The translations under genes were made by a program, and so were the position numbers. A stretch of DNA of 64,000 nt from UBA4582 sp038106185 (lineage in GTDB: Bacteria > Pseudomonadota > Gammaproteobacteria > Pseudomonadales > Azotimanducaceae). The notes below the pieces were generated by a model, which saw only the letters and a list, made by a program, of their open reading frames with translations, had not been told where the DNA came from and ran no database searches. Where the stretch lies: positions 5,282-69,281 of the forward strand of contig JAYODE010000017.1 in the NCBI GenBank assembly GCA_038106185.1, given 5' to 3'. Below are positions 23,555 through 32,963 of the stretch, one piece after another. The stretch's first letter is position 1; every line of letters starts with the position of its first letter.

Positions 23555-23663
23555 CTCAGCACGTTAGCCTTATCGATATTCTTCCAAGAATTCTCATACA
23601 CAAGCCCAGACCGGCTTCCAGCAGTCATTGATTGACTGGAGGGCACCACTGGAGTCATCTCAG

Positions 23664-25040
23664 ATGTCCTTAGAAACACTCGGCCTGTCGGCTGAATTGC
23701 TACGTGCTGTGCGCGAGCAGGGTTATACCGAAGCAACGCCCATTCAAGCCAAAGCCATACCCATAGTCCTGGCTGGCGAAGATGTCCTCGCTGGCGCTCA
23801 GACCGGCACAGGTAAAACTGCTGCCTTCGCACTGCCATTGATTCAGCGTCTGATGCAAAAGCCTACACCCAACCCACCTAATGCTCGAGGCATTCGTCCC
23901 ATCCGCGCACTGATTCTGACACCGACTCGAGAGTTGGCAGCTCAGGTTGCGGAAAGCGTGACAAGCTACGCCAGGCACCTGCCGATGACGACCGCGGTTG
24001 TGTTTGGCGGCGTTAATATTAATCCGCAGATCAGCCAGCTACGTCGCGGTGTCGATATCCTCATCGCCACACCGGGTCGACTGCTGGATCATGCCGGGCA
24101 GAAGACCCTGGATCTGTCGATGGTCGAAATCCTGGTACTGGACGAAGCTGACAGAATGCTGGACATGGGCTTTATCCATGATATTCGCAAGGTCATGGCA
24201 CTGCTGCCAGAAAAGAGTCAGCGCCAGAACCTGTTATTCTCAGCAACCTTCTCCAGCGACATTCGTCGGCTCGCCAGTGGCTTGCTGAACTCTCCAAAAA
24301 TGGTGGAAGTCGCCAGTCAAAATGCAACGGCAGACAAAATCCAACAAACCATTCTGCCTGTCGACAAGGTGCGCAAACGCGAGCTCTTGAGCCTGCTGAT
24401 CAGCAGCAACCAGTGGGATCAGGTACTGGTATTTACTCGAACCAAACACGGTGCGAATCGACTGGCACAGCAGCTCGAGCAGGATGGCCTGAACACTGCG
24501 GCAATTCACGGCAACAAGAGCCAGGGCGCGCGCACCAAAGCCCTGGCGGGCTTCAAGAACGGCGAAGTCAGCATTCTTATTGCTACCGATATCGCCGCGC
24601 GAGGCCTGGACATAGATCAATTGCCGCACGTGGTGAACTATGAGCTTCCCAATGTGCCCGAAGATTATGTACACCGCATAGGACGCACAGGCCGCGCTGG
24701 CAGAGCGGGTCAGGCCATCTCACTGGTCAGCCCGGATGAAGAAAAACTCATGCGCGATATTGAGCGGCTGCTGGGCACCAAGCTGCCTCGAATAATCGCA
24801 AAAGGCTTTGAAGCCAGTGGTATCGCGCCACCGCCGGAACCCGAGTACCGACCACGCCAAAGCGGAAACCGCACTGGCAATCGTCGGCAGGGTGGCCAAA
24901 CCGGTCGAGGCGGTAATCAGACTCGAGGCACCAGCCAGGCTAGGGAGTCAAGTTCAGGCGCGAACCGCGCGCCGGCAAGGACCAATAGCAACCCGCAACG
25001 GCCACAGCGACCGCGAACCATTCGCTCTGGAAATGTCTAA
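23664..25040 (+). CDS. rhlE: DEAD-box RNA helicase RhlE
   Basis: The protein has 458 residues from the ATG that opens the family N terminus (MSLETLGLSAELLRAV). It has Q motif EATPIQAKAIP, Walker A AQTGTGKT, PTRELA, VLDEADRMLDMGF, SAT, and C-domain ARGLDI and HRIGRTGRAGR. A low-complexity Arg/Gly/Asn tail from about residue 395 is typical of RhlE. It remodels RNA in ribosome assembly and mRNA decay. The frame is open upstream to 23628 but without conservation. Confidence 0.93.
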   Translation: MSLETLGLSAELLRAVREQGYTEATPIQAKAIPIVLAGEDVLAGAQTGTGKTAAFALPLIQRLMQKPTPNPPNARGIRPIRALILTPTRELAAQVAESVTSYARHLPMTTAVVFGGVNINPQISQLRRGVDILIATPGRLLDHAGQKTLDLSMVEILVLDEADRMLDMGFIHDIRKVMALLPEKSQRQNLLFSATFSSDIRRLASGLLNSPKMVEVASQNATADKIQQTILPVDKVRKRELLSLLISSNQWDQVLVFTRTKHGANRLAQQLEQDGLNTAAIHGNKSQGARTKALAGFKNGEVSILIATDIAARGLDIDQLPHVVNYELPNVPEDYVHRIGRTGRAGRAGQAISLVSPDEEKLMRDIERLLGTKLPRIIAKGFEASGIAPPPEPEYRPRQSGNRTGNRRQGGQTGRGGNQTRGTSQARESSSGANRAPARTNSNPQRPQRPRTIRSGNV

Positions 25041-25069
25041 CCTATAGCTCACATTGGGTGACTCACCTT

Positions 25070-25891
25070 ATGCCACATGCCACGATTAACGGTGCCAGAC
25101 TCTGGTACGACACACTCGGCAATCCATCGGATCAGGCGGCCACGCTGCTGCTGCATCACGGTTACACGGCATCAAGAGCTAACTGGATGCCGGTTGCCGA
25201 ACGGCTGCAGAACAGATATCGCATTGTCTTGATGGAGTGCCGCGGTACCGGCGAGAGTGAGGACACAGCCGATGGCTACACCCTGGCGCAGTACGCCGCA
25301 GATGTCATAGGTATGGCCGATCACCTGAAACTGGAGAAGTTCAGCTATGCGGGACACAGCATGGGCGGCGGTATCGGCTTTTTACTGGGCCTTGATTATG
25401 CACATCGGCTGGAGCGTCTGATACTGATGGCACCGATTCCGAGCGGTGGCATCAGCGCATTGCCTGACGCGGCTCTCATCCAAGAGCGGCTGGCCGCTCG
25501 GCAACGCCAGGATCGCGACTATTTTCTTCGCGAACAGCTCGCCGGTCGGTTTCGGCCCGAAGTCCAATCTGATGCCTGGTTTGAATCCCGAGTCGACCAT
25601 CTGTTGAGAGTCTCGGAGGGCCACTACCTTGGCGGACTACAAACCATGTTTGAGCTGGATGTCGAAGCGCGTTTACCCCAGTTGAAGGTTCCGACCCTCA
25701 TGTTGGCTGGCGCAGTAGACGGTCTGCTGAGGGCCAATCTGCTCGACTATATGCGCCTGCCAGATGCCAGCCTTCATGTGTTCTCAAGAGCAGGACACGA
25801 CGTTGCCATGCACGAACCAGACGGCGTGAGCCAGGCTATTGACGCATTTATGCTGCATGGCCCCATGACAGCGGCTAAATTGGGGCGTTAA
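25070..25891 (+). CDS. Alpha/beta hydrolase
   Basis: The protein has 273 residues with the usual fold: HHGYTASRANW oxyanion loop, ECRGTGESE, nucleophile elbow GHSMGGGIGF (Ser), acid in AGAVDGLL, and catalytic His in RAGHDVAMHEPD. Resembles epoxide hydrolase/lactonase-type enzymes; substrate not readable. It begins 29 nt after rhlE. A GTG four codons upstream (25058) is an alternative start. Confidence 0.82.
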   Translation: MPHATINGARLWYDTLGNPSDQAATLLLHHGYTASRANWMPVAERLQNRYRIVLMECRGTGESEDTADGYTLAQYAADVIGMADHLKLEKFSYAGHSMGGGIGFLLGLDYAHRLERLILMAPIPSGGISALPDAALIQERLAARQRQDRDYFLREQLAGRFRPEVQSDAWFESRVDHLLRVSEGHYLGGLQTMFELDVEARLPQLKVPTLMLAGAVDGLLRANLLDYMRLPDASLHVFSRAGHDVAMHEPDGVSQAIDAFMLHGPMTAAKLGR

Positions 25892-26063
25892 AGCGCTCAA
25901 CGAGGTCGCAAGGGGTGTCTCCAGGTTTGTGCCTTGTGCCGAACAGACGTCAGAACACTCGATTTTTGGGTGATAACTCCTTATAGTCCGCTACCTCGCA
26001 ATGACTCAACTTCACAAGCTAATCACTTCATTACTCGCTTTATTTTGAATCAGGACGCAGCCA

Positions 26064-27659
26064 TTGATTACTAGCGCAAACATCACCATGCAGTTCGGCT
26101 CAAAGCCGCTGTTTGAAAACATTTCAGTCAAATTCAGTGACGGTAACCGCTATGGTTTAATCGGCGCTAACGGGTGCGGAAAGTCGACTTTCATGAAGAT
26201 TCTGAACGGATCTCTGGCGCCGACTGCTGGCAATGTCTCGATAAGCCCTAATGAGCGAGTGGGTGTCTTGAGCCAAGACCAATTCGCCTTTGAGCAATAC
26301 ACCGTGATCGACACTGTGATCATGGGCCACAGGGGGCTTTGGAAGGTCAAGCAAGAGCGAGACCGAATCTACAGTTTGCCTGAAATGTCAGAAGAGGACG
26401 GCATGAAGGTCGCAGATCTTGAAAGCGAGTTCGCCGAGATGGATGGTTACACGGCAGAAAGTCGAGCCGGTGAAATTCTGCTCGGCGCCGGCATCGGTCT
26501 CGAGCTGCATTATGGTCTGATGAGTGAAGTGGCGCCCGGCTGGAAACTGCGGGTTCTTCTTGCTCAGGCGTTGTTCTCAGATCCGGACATACTGTTGCTG
26601 GACGAGCCCACCAACAACCTGGATATTCACACCATCCACTGGCTTGAAGATGTACTGAATGCGCGTAATAGCACCATGGTGATTATTTCCCACGATCGCC
26701 ACTTTCTTAACGCGGTCTGCACCCATATGGCCGACATCGACTATGGTGAGCTTCGAGTCTATCCCGGAAATTATGACGATTTCATGATTGCCTCAACGGC
26801 TGCACGAGAACGTGTGCAGTCCCAAAACGCCAAGAAGAAAGCACAGATTGTTGAACTTCAACAGTTTGTCAGCCGCTTCTCAGCCAACGCGTCAAAGGCC
26901 AAGCAAGCCACCTCTCGAGCCCGTCAGCTGGACAAGATAGAACTGGAAACCATCAAACCCTCGAGCCGAGTTAGCCCCTACATCCGCTTTCACCAAGAAA
27001 AGAAACTGCATCGCCTGGCCCTGACGCTTGAAGATCTGAGCATGGGATTCGCCGGTGAAGATCTTTTCAAGGGCGGCAATATGCTCTTGGAAGCTGGAAC
27101 GCGCCTCGCAATCATTGGTGAAAACGGTGTGGGTAAATCGACCCTGCTGCGCTGTCTGATGAATGAGCTCGAGCCCACGAGCGGTTCCATCCAGTGGTCA
27201 GAAAATGTCAGCCTCGGCTATTGTCCTCAGGATAGTACCGCTGAATTCAACAGCACGCTGAGCCTGTTCGACTGGATGAGTCAGTGGCGCAGACCCGAGC
27301 ATGACGATCACATTGTTAGAGCGACCCTCGGTCGCTTGCTGTTTTCGACGGAAGACTTCAAGAAGCAGGTGAATGTCTGCTCCGGTGGTGAAAAAAATCG
27401 ACTGCTATTTGGCAAGATGATGATGCAGGACCACAACGTGCTGCTCCTTGATGAGCCCACTAACCATCTTGACATGGAAGCCATTGAATCCTTGAACCTG
27501 GCCTTGGAACACTACGAGGGCACCCTGCTGTTTGTCAGTCACGATCGAGAGTTTGTCTCATCGCTGGCGACTCGAATTATCGAGATCAAGGATCACAAAC
27601 TGATCGATTTTCGTGGTACCTACGAGGAATACCTCGCTAGCCAGTTACTACAAGGATAA
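26064..27659 (+). CDS. ybiT: ABC-F family ATPase YbiT
   Basis: The protein has 531 residues and aligns along its whole length with E. coli YbiT as I recall it: NITMQFGSKPLFENISVKF at the start, two ABC domains (GANGCGKS and GENGVGKS; signature regions VAPGWK and CSGGEKNR; LLLDEPTNNLD and LLLDEPTNHLD) and a linker KAKQATSRARQLDKIE. No transmembrane part; ABC-F proteins act on the ribosome. The start is TTG, since the family N terminus begins right there (ITSANITM). The upstream 170 bases hold the promoter and nothing else I recognise. Confidence 0.95.
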   Translation: MITSANITMQFGSKPLFENISVKFSDGNRYGLIGANGCGKSTFMKILNGSLAPTAGNVSISPNERVGVLSQDQFAFEQYTVIDTVIMGHRGLWKVKQERDRIYSLPEMSEEDGMKVADLESEFAEMDGYTAESRAGEILLGAGIGLELHYGLMSEVAPGWKLRVLLAQALFSDPDILLLDEPTNNLDIHTIHWLEDVLNARNSTMVIISHDRHFLNAVCTHMADIDYGELRVYPGNYDDFMIASTAARERVQSQNAKKKAQIVELQQFVSRFSANASKAKQATSRARQLDKIELETIKPSSRVSPYIRFHQEKKLHRLALTLEDLSMGFAGEDLFKGGNMLLEAGTRLAIIGENGVGKSTLLRCLMNELEPTSGSIQWSENVSLGYCPQDSTAEFNSTLSLFDWMSQWRRPEHDDHIVRATLGRLLFSTEDFKKQVNVCSGGEKNRLLFGKMMMQDHNVLLLDEPTNHLDMEAIESLNLALEHYEGTLLFVSHDREFVSSLATRIIEIKDHKLIDFRGTYEEYLASQLLQG

Positions 27660-27669
27660 AAACGCCTCG

Positions 27670-30024
27670 ATGATAGATATTCCGCAACGGATCGCAGAAG
27701 AACTGGGCGTTGCGCCCAAACAAGTGGTGGCCGCCATTGGCTTGCTGGATGAGGGTGCGACGGTACCCTTTATCTCACGGTATCGAAAGGAGGCCACCGG
27801 CGCGTTGGACGATACCCAGATGCGCATCCTTGCAGATCGTCTTGGCTACCTGAGAGAGCTCGAAGACCGGCGCCTCGTCATACTCACCAGCATTGAAGAG
27901 CAAGGCAAGTTAACCGCTGAACTTCGCGTCCTGATCAATCAGGCGGACACCAAGACTCGCCTGGAAGATCTGTATCTGCCCTACAAGCAAAAGCGCCGCA
28001 CTCGAGCTCAAATAGCCATAGAGGCAGGCATAGAACCCCTGGCTGATTCGCTGTTGAACAATCCCATGCTGAACCCTCAGTTGGAAGCGGCTGCCTTTAT
28101 TAATGCCGATCCCGAGTTCAAGGATGCCTTCATCGATACCAAGGGGGTCCTGGACGGCGCTCGTCAGATATTGATGGAACGCTTTGCCGAAAATGCCGAA
28201 CTGCTCGCGCAGCTGCGATCCTATCTCGTCGACAGGGCCCAGCTGACAGCTAGCCTGATAGATGGCAAAGAACAGGAAGCTGCCAAATTTCGTGACTACT
28301 TCGAGCACAAGGATATTGTCAGTCGCGTACCATCACATAGGGCGCTGGCGATGTTTCGCGGCCGCAAGGAAAATTTCCTGCAGCTGAAAATTGATGTGGA
28401 GCATGACGAGACCCTCATGCACCCTTGCATGAGCATGATCGCCACGCATTTCAATATCATCGACAGCGGCCGACCAGCGGACGCCTGGCTGGCTGAAGTT
28501 GTGCGCTTCACCTGGCGCGTCAAGCTGCACCTGCACCTCGAAACTGAGTTCATGTCCGAGCTGCGAGCGCGGGCTGAAGAAACTGCGATAGAGGTCTTTG
28601 CTCGAAATATCAAAGAACTATTACTGGCGGCGCCTGCAGGCCAGAAAGCGACTATCGGACTGGACCCGGGTTTACGCACCGGCGTCAAGATCGCTGTCAT
28701 CAGTAACACAGGGCAGTTCCTCGATAGCACAGCTATCTATCCCCACGCCCCGCGTAACCAGTGGGACGAATCTATCGCTGTACTGGCCAAGTTGGCAAAG
28801 CAATATGAGATAGAGCTACTGGCCATCGGCAACGGGACTGCTTCTCGAGAGACTGACAGGCTTTGTGGTGAATTGATCAAACGACATCCTGAACTACGCC
28901 TGCAAAAAATTCTGGTCAGCGAGGCGGGTGCCTCTATCTATTCGGCCTCAGAACTGGCCGCAAAAGAGTTTCCCGACCTGGATGTGACCATTCGTGGCGC
29001 AGTTTCCATCGCCCGACGCCTGCAGGATCCCCTGGCTGAGCTGGTAAAGATCGAACCTAAATCCATCGGCGTTGGACAATACCAGCATGACGTCAGCCAG
29101 GTACAATTAGCGCGCCATCTCGACGCTGTTGTTGAAGATTGTGTGAACGCCGTCGGCGTTGAAGTCAATACCGCGTCTGCGGCCCTGTTGCGGCGAGTCG
29201 CCGGCCTCAGCCAGAGCATCGCTGACAATATTGTCGATTACCGCAATACCCACGGCCAGTTCAGCAGTCGCGAGCAGCTCAAATCTGTGCCTCGGCTAGG
29301 CGATAAGACCTTTGAGCAAGCCGCAGGATTTCTGCGCGTACACAACGGCAGCAACCCCCTGGATAGATCAGCCGTTCATCCAGAGGCCTACTCCGTGGTC
29401 GAGTTGATTGCAAAAAAGACGGGGCATCAAGTCAAGGAGCTGATTGGCAATAGAGCCCTGAAGGACATCGACGCTCGAGACTTTACCAGCGAGCACTTCG
29501 GTCTGTTTACCGTCAGGGACATCATTGCCGAACTGGAAAAACCTGGCCGCGATCCACGACCGGAATTCAAGGCAGCGAGATTGCAGGACGGCGTCGAAAC
29601 TCTGAAGGATCTGGAGCCTGGCATGATCCTTGAGGGGACCGTGACCAATGTGACGAATTTCGGTGCCTTTGTCGATATCGGCGTTCACCAGGATGGTCTC
29701 GTACACATCTCTGCGCTGGCCAACAATTTCGTCAAGGATCCCCATGATGTGGTCAAGGCCGGTGAGATCGTCAAGGTCAGGGTGCTTGAGGTAGATCTCG
29801 ATCGCAAGCGCATCGCGCTGACGATGCGCCTGTCCGACGAGCCTGCCGCAAAAAGGTCGCCGAACTCATCGCCAAAACGGTCAAAGCCCAATCAGGAGCC
29901 TGCTCCTCAGAATGCCAGGTCAGGCACTTCAGCGCGACCTGCCAAGCCGGCAGCTGCACCTCTTAATAATGCCTTTGCCCAGGCGCTCAGGAAAGCTCAG
30001 GAAAAAGCCGACAAACCCGGCTGA
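27670..30024 (+). CDS. tex: RNA-binding transcription accessory protein Tex
   Basis: The protein has 784 residues. It starts IPQRIAEELGV, has the Tex N-terminal helices (FISRYRKEATGALDD), the YqgF-like nuclease domain (GLDPGLRTGVKIAV), HhH motifs (YRNTHGQFSSREQL) and a C-terminal S1 domain (EGTVTNVTNFGAFVDIG) followed by a basic, Pro/Ala-rich tail. Typical length is about 770-785. It begins 10 nt after ybiT. Tex is a cytoplasmic nucleic-acid binder tied to transcription and stress. Confidence 0.96.
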   Translation: MIDIPQRIAEELGVAPKQVVAAIGLLDEGATVPFISRYRKEATGALDDTQMRILADRLGYLRELEDRRLVILTSIEEQGKLTAELRVLINQADTKTRLEDLYLPYKQKRRTRAQIAIEAGIEPLADSLLNNPMLNPQLEAAAFINADPEFKDAFIDTKGVLDGARQILMERFAENAELLAQLRSYLVDRAQLTASLIDGKEQEAAKFRDYFEHKDIVSRVPSHRALAMFRGRKENFLQLKIDVEHDETLMHPCMSMIATHFNIIDSGRPADAWLAEVVRFTWRVKLHLHLETEFMSELRARAEETAIEVFARNIKELLLAAPAGQKATIGLDPGLRTGVKIAVISNTGQFLDSTAIYPHAPRNQWDESIAVLAKLAKQYEIELLAIGNGTASRETDRLCGELIKRHPELRLQKILVSEAGASIYSASELAAKEFPDLDVTIRGAVSIARRLQDPLAELVKIEPKSIGVGQYQHDVSQVQLARHLDAVVEDCVNAVGVEVNTASAALLRRVAGLSQSIADNIVDYRNTHGQFSSREQLKSVPRLGDKTFEQAAGFLRVHNGSNPLDRSAVHPEAYSVVELIAKKTGHQVKELIGNRALKDIDARDFTSEHFGLFTVRDIIAELEKPGRDPRPEFKAARLQDGVETLKDLEPGMILEGTVTNVTNFGAFVDIGVHQDGLVHISALANNFVKDPHDVVKAGEIVKVRVLEVDLDRKRIALTMRLSDEPAAKRSPNSSPKRSKPNQEPAPQNARSGTSARPAKPAAAPLNNAFAQALRKAQEKADKPG

Positions 30025-30028
30025 AGCA

Positions 30029-30057
30029 CCGCGAGCTACACCACGTGCAGCTCGCGG
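30029..30057. terminator. Hairpin between convergent tex and TonB receptor genes
   Basis: CCGCGAGCT and AGCTCGCGG form a perfect 9-bp stem with an 11-base loop, a few bases after the tex stop. No T-run follows. Confidence 0.45.
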
Positions 30058-30162
30058 ACTCGTGACAGACCACTTCTCACCAGGAAATCTCCCCGCGTTA
30101 CAGCCCTGAAGCCCGGACTCGTGAGGACATCAGCAGCATCTGGCGGCACCGCGACCCACGAT

Positions 30163-32883
30163 TCAAATAGACAGCTTAAAGCTCAGCGCGGCCGTCATTC
30201 CCGGCTTCTCTTCGAATGTATTGACTCCGTCTCGCTCGATGATCACAGTTTCATCCAGGAGATTCTGCAACTTTGCATTGACGGTGATGAGGTCCGTCGG
30301 ATACCAGCTATAGGTCATATCCAGCGAATGAAAAGGTAGCTCGAAACCATCGGGCGCACCATTTCGACCGGCCAGGTAAAGTCGCTTGCCATACACATTA
30401 TAGACCAGTGTTGCCGAGTGCTGACCGTTCATCGAATCAAACCCCAACATCAGGTTTGCCACATAGTCCGATGCACCGCTCAATTGTCGAACATTGTTGG
30501 TTGGCGCATCAGCCTCAATCCCGGCAACAATTTCAGTATCCTGAAGGGTCAAATTACCCTGCAGGAAGAACGGCTCAAACGTGTCGCCAAGAAAACCCAG
30601 AGATTTCACTCCCTCGAATTCTACTCCGTTTATCATTCCTGACTCTGCATTAATGATTTCCCTGGCGCGATTGGTGTCACTGGCTGCAGATTCAAAGAAC
30701 TCGATGGGATTAGTGATGTCCTTGCGATACAGAGTTATCGTCAGCGTATCGTCATTCGAAAAGAACCACTCTGCGCGAATATCAAAGTTAACGAAGTCCG
30801 CCGGGCGAACGTCAGGGTTCCCGTCGGTCAGGTAACCGGTTCTGGCGTCGATATAACTGGCATCAGTGATCTCCCGCAAGTCCGGTCGCACGACTGTCTC
30901 ACTCCAGCCAAACCGCAACTGGAACACTTCCGCCCACCACTGTGTCATATAGGTCAGCGACACAGCCGGGTAAAACTTGTCATTACGATAAGTGCCACGG
31001 GCCAATACTGCCGGGTCATTGGAGATCTGCGGGTTATCGATGGAATTGCCATAGATATTCCAGTCGAGTGCTACCTGGCGATAATCCTCCCAGCGCGCAC
31101 CAACTGAAGCTCGCCAAGTGTCATCAAGGGTCCAGTCGACATTGCCGAATACCGCATCTGTCATCGTCGCCGCCAGGTAGCTTTGATTGTTGGTTCCGAT
31201 CAGGTCAAACACATACCCATTCGCAGGATCAGTAATATTGGCATCAGAAAAGACTGTGCCAACAGGTCCGGCCAGGATCATTGGGTCAACCACACTCAAC
31301 GGGCCGAGTCCGAATTGCGACTGCCGATAGACTCGAGACTTCTGTCCATGTTCAGCACCACCGTGCAGTTCGATCGTTGACCGTCGAGTCTGAATCGGCA
31401 GACTTGCCTGCCAGCGATAGCTGGTCACGTCATCATCCAGCTCAGTAAAGCGAAAATCCGCGGACGAGCTGCTCAAATTGACTCTGGAGGATTGTACCAA
31501 GGCTGTTTCCGGATCCGTGATAGTAGAAGACGACACTGACACCTCGTTGGGAATTGAAGTTCGCGCCCTCGACTTGGAGTACATCCAGTCAACCTTGAAT
31601 TCTTCCGACAGCCAATCAGGTACATGGTCCCTCAACAAGGATCTGGTGTCAGCGCCAAGATAATGCTCTCCCGATATCTGGTTGACGGTGAGCTCCCGCT
31701 CTTCAAACTTCAAGGTTTCCTGACGGAATCCCAGACCGCTTGAACGCTGGGCATTCTCGTTGAAAAAGTCATTTCTGGCGACTTCATCATCGGTGTTTCG
31801 GAAATAGAGACTCGTCACCTTGATGGAATGATCATCGGTATACCGTGCACCGAGATTGACAGTGCCACTGAGATCAGTCGATTTAGTAGACTCCTGTTCT
31901 GATTCATATTCCTCTGACGGCGCAGCCAGGGTTCGCGCGATAGTCTTGGTCTGGCGCCATTGTGACTTATAGCCCGCACTGGCGAGGAAGCCGATCTCCC
32001 AATCATCACTGAGAATATAGTTATTGCCAATACTGCCTTTAAGGTCAACATCCGGGTCTGCACTTTCTGTGTAGATCGAGATGTCCCGATTCAGCCCAAG
32101 GGCCAATTCACGGTTAATGACCTCGGCCTCAGCCAGCGTTGCTGTCGGGTCTCCCTCACGCCTCAGGCCGGCAAGGATTGCCTGGGGATTCAGGTCGCCG
32201 GAGAATCGCTGGACAGCTTCAGTAATACCTGGCGCCAGGGCACGCGTGCCATCATCGGTTCCCCACTTGTCGTCACTCCCGCCTTTGTAGGTCAGCATCT
32301 CGCCACGGGATTGCGTATTGAAGCCGCTGCCGATCTCGATAGAGTAGGTCAAGTCATCAGGAATCCCGCGAGTGCGGATGTCAATGGCACCACCGCCAAA
32401 CGCCGCTGATTTGTCCGGAGAATAGGACTTCTGAACAGCAAGGGACTGCACCACGGAAGTCGGAAAAATATCCAGCGGAATGACATTTCGGCTGAGATCT
32501 GGTGACGGAATCACGGCACCATTGAGAGTGGTGCTGGAATAGCGTTCGCCAAGCCCCCGGACATAGACAAATTTATTGCCCACCAGCGACAGACCGGAAA
32601 CGCGCCGCAACGCCGCGGCGACAGTCGAATCACCGACTCTGCTGATCGTTTCGGCGCCAAGAAAATCAGCGACAGCATCTTCGCTCATGCGCTCGTCAAC
32701 CAGTTGCGCCGCCGCACTTCTCAACCGGCCCTCCACTACAATTTCCTCCATCTGCAAACGAGGCTTTGGTGCAATTTCTGCGGACACCTCGCTGTCTTGA
32801 GCCACTGCGGTCATCTGCCACGTCAGAAGCATGATCGTGACGTACTGCTGTGGTCTGATTCTGATTACATTCAACGACTTCAT
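30163..32883 (-). CDS. TonB-dependent outer-membrane receptor
   Basis: The protein has 906 residues with a signal peptide, then a TonB-box-like stretch MEEIVVEGR. The plug domain includes VAAALRRVSGLSLVGNKFVYVRGLGERYSSTTLNG, IPLDIFPTSVVQSLAVQKSYSPD and GGGAIDIRTRG. A large barrel follows with many DDxx loops and a family-like GWSETVVRPDLREI block. It imports an unknown ligand across the outer membrane using TonB. An outer-membrane lipoprotein gene 80 nt upstream on the same strand probably encodes its surface partner. No carboxypeptidase-like extension is seen. Confidence 0.92.
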   Translation of the reverse strand: MKSLNVIRIRPQQYVTIMLLTWQMTAVAQDSEVSAEIAPKPRLQMEEIVVEGRLRSAAAQLVDERMSEDAVADFLGAETISRVGDSTVAAALRRVSGLSLVGNKFVYVRGLGERYSSTTLNGAVIPSPDLSRNVIPLDIFPTSVVQSLAVQKSYSPDKSAAFGGGAIDIRTRGIPDDLTYSIEIGSGFNTQSRGEMLTYKGGSDDKWGTDDGTRALAPGITEAVQRFSGDLNPQAILAGLRREGDPTATLAEAEVINRELALGLNRDISIYTESADPDVDLKGSIGNNYILSDDWEIGFLASAGYKSQWRQTKTIARTLAAPSEEYESEQESTKSTDLSGTVNLGARYTDDHSIKVTSLYFRNTDDEVARNDFFNENAQRSSGLGFRQETLKFEERELTVNQISGEHYLGADTRSLLRDHVPDWLSEEFKVDWMYSKSRARTSIPNEVSVSSSTITDPETALVQSSRVNLSSSSADFRFTELDDDVTSYRWQASLPIQTRRSTIELHGGAEHGQKSRVYRQSQFGLGPLSVVDPMILAGPVGTVFSDANITDPANGYVFDLIGTNNQSYLAATMTDAVFGNVDWTLDDTWRASVGARWEDYRQVALDWNIYGNSIDNPQISNDPAVLARGTYRNDKFYPAVSLTYMTQWWAEVFQLRFGWSETVVRPDLREITDASYIDARTGYLTDGNPDVRPADFVNFDIRAEWFFSNDDTLTITLYRKDITNPIEFFESAASDTNRAREIINAESGMINGVEFEGVKSLGFLGDTFEPFFLQGNLTLQDTEIVAGIEADAPTNNVRQLSGASDYVANLMLGFDSMNGQHSATLVYNVYGKRLYLAGRNGAPDGFELPFHSLDMTYSWYPTDLITVNAKLQNLLDETVIIERDGVNTFEEKPGMTAALSFKLSI

Positions 32884-32963
32884 TGCTCGCCTCTTACTGG
32901 TCAGCTATATCAAATGGGCTTGGTCGCAGGGGAGCGGCCGCGCCCGGAGTGCCAAGCGATTAT

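Noticed and set aside
29368..29745. Minus-strand frames of up to 144 codons within tex and ybiT
   Set aside because: They are antisense shadows of strongly conserved genes with no recognisable domain or ribosome site.
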